This document shows positions 61,606 through 64,000 of a DNA stretch of 64,000 bases, piece by piece. The number at the start of each line of letters is the position of its first letter. The first letter of the stretch is position 1. Under the pieces are notes generated by a model, which saw nothing but the letters and a program-made list of their open reading frames with translations, was not told where the DNA came from and searched no databases. The DNA comes from Salinicola salarius (GTDB lineage Bacteria; Pseudomonadota; Gammaproteobacteria; Pseudomonadales; Halomonadaceae), in assembly GCF_003206135.1 (NCBI RefSeq), contig NZ_PZJT01000002.1, forward strand, positions 390,721-454,720, given 5' to 3'. Made by a program: the position numbers and the translations under genes.

Positions 61606-63699
61606 ATGACATTTCGCTACCTTCCAACGGCACTATGCCTGGGCGCCGTCCTGCCCGGCGTAGCACTGGCGCAGTCCGGCTCGGCGCCGTCTGCCGCGAG
61701 CCCGCCGCCGGCCGCGCAACCGGTGATCGAGGTCACCGCGCCAAGGCTCTCCCGCGAGCTGTATGCCACTCCGGCCGCCGTCTCGGTGGTCGAGCGCGAG
61801 GAGATTCAGCAGGGGCAGCAGCGGGTCCGCCTGGACGAGTCGCTGATCACGGTGCCCGGCCTCTTCCTGCAGAATCGCGACAACTTCGCCCAGGGCGAAC
61901 GGGTGTCGATTCGCGGGTTTGGCGCGCGGACGCCCTGGGGCGTGCGTGGCATCACCGTGCTGGTCGATGGCATTCCCTACACGTTGCCGGACGGTCAGGC
62001 ACAGCTGGATGCGATCGATCTCGACAGCGCCGAGCGCATCGAAGTGATCCGCGGCCCCAGCGCGGTGCAGTACGGCAATGCCGCCGGCGGGGTGATCAGC
62101 GTGACCACTGCGGACGGCAGCGACGATCCGGGCAGCCATATCCGTATCGAAGGTGGCAGTGACGGCTATCAGAAGGCATCGGTCAGCAACGGCGGCGTCA
62201 ACGGCCCCTGGTCGCACCACATCAGCGTGTCGGCGCTCAATGTCGACGGCTATCGCGACCACAGTTCGACCGAGAAATACCTGCTCAACGCCAAGCTGCG
62301 TCGCGAACTGGGGAGTGATCGCGCGCTCACGGCGATCGTCAATCTGCTGGATAGCCCCTACGCCGAAGACCCGGGCGGGTTGACCGCGGCAGCCGTGGAC
62401 GAGGATCGAGCAGGCACGGTCGACAGCAACTTCTACTCGCCGACCCGTATCGATGCGGGGCAGGAGGTCGATCAGCAGGTGCTCGGCCTGCAGTACGAGG
62501 ATCTCTCCGCCGGCCCCGGCGAATTCTACCTCAAGGGTTTCTATCTCAAGCGCGACTACCAGCAGCAGTTGGCCTATGTGGGTGACGACAACTTCGTTGC
62601 CTACGATCGCGACTACTACGGCGGCAGCGCCGAGTATCACCAGGCGCTGAGGCTGGGCGAGCTGCCGCTGCGCTATGTGGCCGGCGTGGATGTGGGGCGT
62701 CAGGTGGACGACCGCTACCGGGAGGCGGTGAACATCGATGGCGACCATCAGGGACGCACCGCCGACGAGACCCAGAAAGCGACCTCGCTGGGGGCCTTTC
62801 TGCAGGGCGATCTCGACCTGACCGAGCGCTGGACGCTCTCGCTCGGCACCCGTTACGATCGGGTCGATTTCGATATCGACGATGACTATATCGATCTCGC
62901 CAATGACGACGGCGACGACAGCGGCGACCGTACCTTCGAGCAGTGGAGCGGCAGTGCCGGGCTCAGCTTCCGTTACCTGCCCACGCATCAGGTCTATCTG
63001 TCGACGGGCACGTCGTTCGAGACGCCGACCTTCGCCGAGTTCGCCAACCCGGCCGGCGTCGGCGGTTTCAATCCCGGCATCGAACCGCAGAAGGCGTGGA
63101 ATCGCGAGATCGGCCTGCGCGGCAACTTCGACAACGGCCTCGATTACGACGTGACGCTGTTCTCGACCCGGGTGCGGGATTCACTGGTCTCCTATCAGAT
63201 CGATGGCCGGGACTACTATCGGAACGCCGGCAAGAGCCAGCAGGACGGTATCGAGGCGGCGCTGGGCTGGCAGTTCCAGCCCAGCTGGCGCCTGGATAGC
63301 GCGCTGACGCTGGCCAAGTACGAATTCGATGACTTCGAGGACGCCGACGGCAACTATGACGGCAACCGGATTCCCGGCCTGCCGGAGAAGACCTGGGTCA
63401 ATCGCCTGACCTGGCAGGGGCTCGGCCAGAGGTTCGCGACGGTGGAAACCCAGTACATCGGTTCGATGATGGCCGACGATGCCAACGAGGTGAAGATCGA
63501 CGACGTCTGGCTGGTCAACCTGCGCGGCGGCGATGGCTGGCGGCTGGGCGGCGATACCTGGCTGAAGGGCTATGTCGGCATCCGCAATCTGTTCGACCGC
63601 GAGCACTATGCCAACGTGATCATCAATGCGACCAACGCGCGCTATTTCGATCCGGCACCGGGGCGGACGGTCTATGCTGGTATCGGTATCGACTTCTGA
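61606..63699 (+). CDS. TonB-dependent outer-membrane receptor
   Basis: A 697-residue receptor with a signal peptide (cleavage likely after VALA, about residue 22), a TonB-box-like IEVTAPRL, the plug (about 50-165: RVSIRGFGARTPWGVRG, VLVDGIPYTLPDGQ, IEVIRGPSAVQYGNAAGGVI) and a 22-strand barrel ending in an aromatic residue (GIGIDF). It takes up a siderophore, metal complex or other bulky ligand with TonB energy. No iron-transport genes or obvious Fur box are adjacent, so the ligand is unknown. Confidence 0.92.
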   Translation: MTFRYLPTALCLGAVLPGVALAQSGSAPSAASPPPAAQPVIEVTAPRLSRELYATPAAVSVVEREEIQQGQQRVRLDESLITVPGLFLQNRDNFAQGERVSIRGFGARTPWGVRGITVLVDGIPYTLPDGQAQLDAIDLDSAERIEVIRGPSAVQYGNAAGGVISVTTADGSDDPGSHIRIEGGSDGYQKASVSNGGVNGPWSHHISVSALNVDGYRDHSSTEKYLLNAKLRRELGSDRALTAIVNLLDSPYAEDPGGLTAAAVDEDRAGTVDSNFYSPTRIDAGQEVDQQVLGLQYEDLSAGPGEFYLKGFYLKRDYQQQLAYVGDDNFVAYDRDYYGGSAEYHQALRLGELPLRYVAGVDVGRQVDDRYREAVNIDGDHQGRTADETQKATSLGAFLQGDLDLTERWTLSLGTRYDRVDFDIDDDYIDLANDDGDDSGDRTFEQWSGSAGLSFRYLPTHQVYLSTGTSFETPTFAEFANPAGVGGFNPGIEPQKAWNREIGLRGNFDNGLDYDVTLFSTRVRDSLVSYQIDGRDYYRNAGKSQQDGIEAALGWQFQPSWRLDSALTLAKYEFDDFEDADGNYDGNRIPGLPEKTWVNRLTWQGLGQRFATVETQYIGSMMADDANEVKIDDVWLVNLRGGDGWRLGGDTWLKGYVGIRNLFDREHYANVIINATNARYFDPAPGRTVYAGIGIDF

Positions 63700-63758
63700 C
63701 ACGGCGATGTCCCGCGAGGAGGTTTCGCGTCGATGTCGTGTGTCGATAGCTGATGTGG

Positions 63759-63796
63759 ATGTCCGGAGTAATGTTCGGAGTGAATGTCTGGTGTGA
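63759..63796. repeat. 13-nt imperfect tandem repeat downstream of the TonB receptor
   Basis: Three units of the form ATGTTCGGAGTGA (63759-63770, 63771-63783, 63784-63796) in the spacer before the lipoprotein gene. Confidence 0.7.
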
Positions 63797-63860
63797 ATGA
63801 CCACAATACGAGAGCGGCGTTCGAGCATCGCCGCCATCAACGATGATTCAAGGAACCGTT

Positions 63861-64000
63861 ATGCGAATTCTCATTGCGTTTGCCGGGGCGCTGGTCCTGT
63901 TCTCCCTGATCGGCGGCTGCACGTTCAACCGTTACAACGACGGGCAGCGCGAGGTGAAGGCCGGCGTGCCCCAGCAAGGGCCGACCAGCAATCCGGCGGA
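63861..64000 (+). CDS. Putative lipoprotein, truncated by the window end
   Basis: The first 46 codons of a gene starting at ATG 63861, with AAGGA upstream. The product begins with a lipoprotein signal peptide (MRILIAFAGALVLFSLIGGC) whose lipobox Cys is residue 20, followed by a polar segment TFNRYNDGQREVKAG. No stop before the window end, so family and length are unknown. Confidence 0.7.
   Translation, partial: MRILIAFAGALVLFSLIGGCTFNRYNDGQREVKAGVPQQGPTSNPA

Overview
The window is high-GC chromosomal DNA from a gammaproteobacterium. The gshB-yqgE-ruvX block, acidic proteins and many ABC, SSS and NCS1 uptake systems for nitrogen compounds suggest a halophile of the Halomonadaceae (Halomonas, Salinicola or Chromohalobacter type). 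That placement is inference; no rRNA or other marker gene is present. No tRNA, rRNA, CRISPR array, prophage or insertion sequence was seen.

Layout. 1-3.7 kb: old-yellow-enzyme reductase, gluconate-5-dehydrogenase-like SDR and a GntP-type gluconate permease (minus strand). 4-6.3 kb: S9A prolyl oligopeptidase carrying a Gly-Gly-Asn repeat. 6.4-8.5 kb: gshB-yqgE-ruvX. 8.5-26.6 kb: a large polyamine island with a XRE/cupin regulator, puuC, a SpuC-type aminotransferase, two puuA, puuD, two puuB, two potF, potGHI, a PuuP-like permease and a DavA-like amidase. 26.8-28.6 kb: LuxR regulator and pyrB. 28.8-38.9 kb: a type I restriction-modification operon with unusual cargo (half-length HsdS, HsdM, RhuM, HsdS, a TIGR04141/DUF6119-like protein, HsdR, zinc metallopeptidase); parts are clearly AT-rich, consistent with transfer. 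39.3-40.2 kb: stress-type SDR.

40.3-54 kb is a purine and ureide region: IclR regulator, uraD, hiuH, 8-oxoguanine deaminase, GntR, a hydantoin/allantoin racemase-like protein, puuE allantoinase, ureidoglycine aminohydrolase, NCS1 permease and allA. A trans-4-hydroxyproline operon (lhpA, lhpC, GntR, lhpB) is embedded inside it. TTGTATACAA-like palindromes precede transcription units of both pathways, which suggests one FCD-type GntR circuit. 54-60.1 kb is a D-amino-acid module: SSS symporter, RidA, N-acyl-D-amino-acid deacylase, RpiR regulator and PLP-dependent D-amino-acid deaminase around a TGTTAGT-type palindrome. 60.1-60.4 kb holds a promoter, operator-like palindrome, hairpin and terminator without a convincing ORF, a small-RNA candidate. 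The end carries an SDR, a TonB-dependent receptor and a truncated lipoprotein gene.

Most of the window scavenges nitrogenous organics (putrescine/spermidine, oxidised purines, ureides, hydroxyproline, D-amino acids) and feeds them to succinate, glyoxylate, 2-oxoglutarate and ammonia. Two features stand apart: the restriction island with its accessory genes, and a recurring pattern of short imperfect tandem duplications (8-24 nt units), mostly in spacers.
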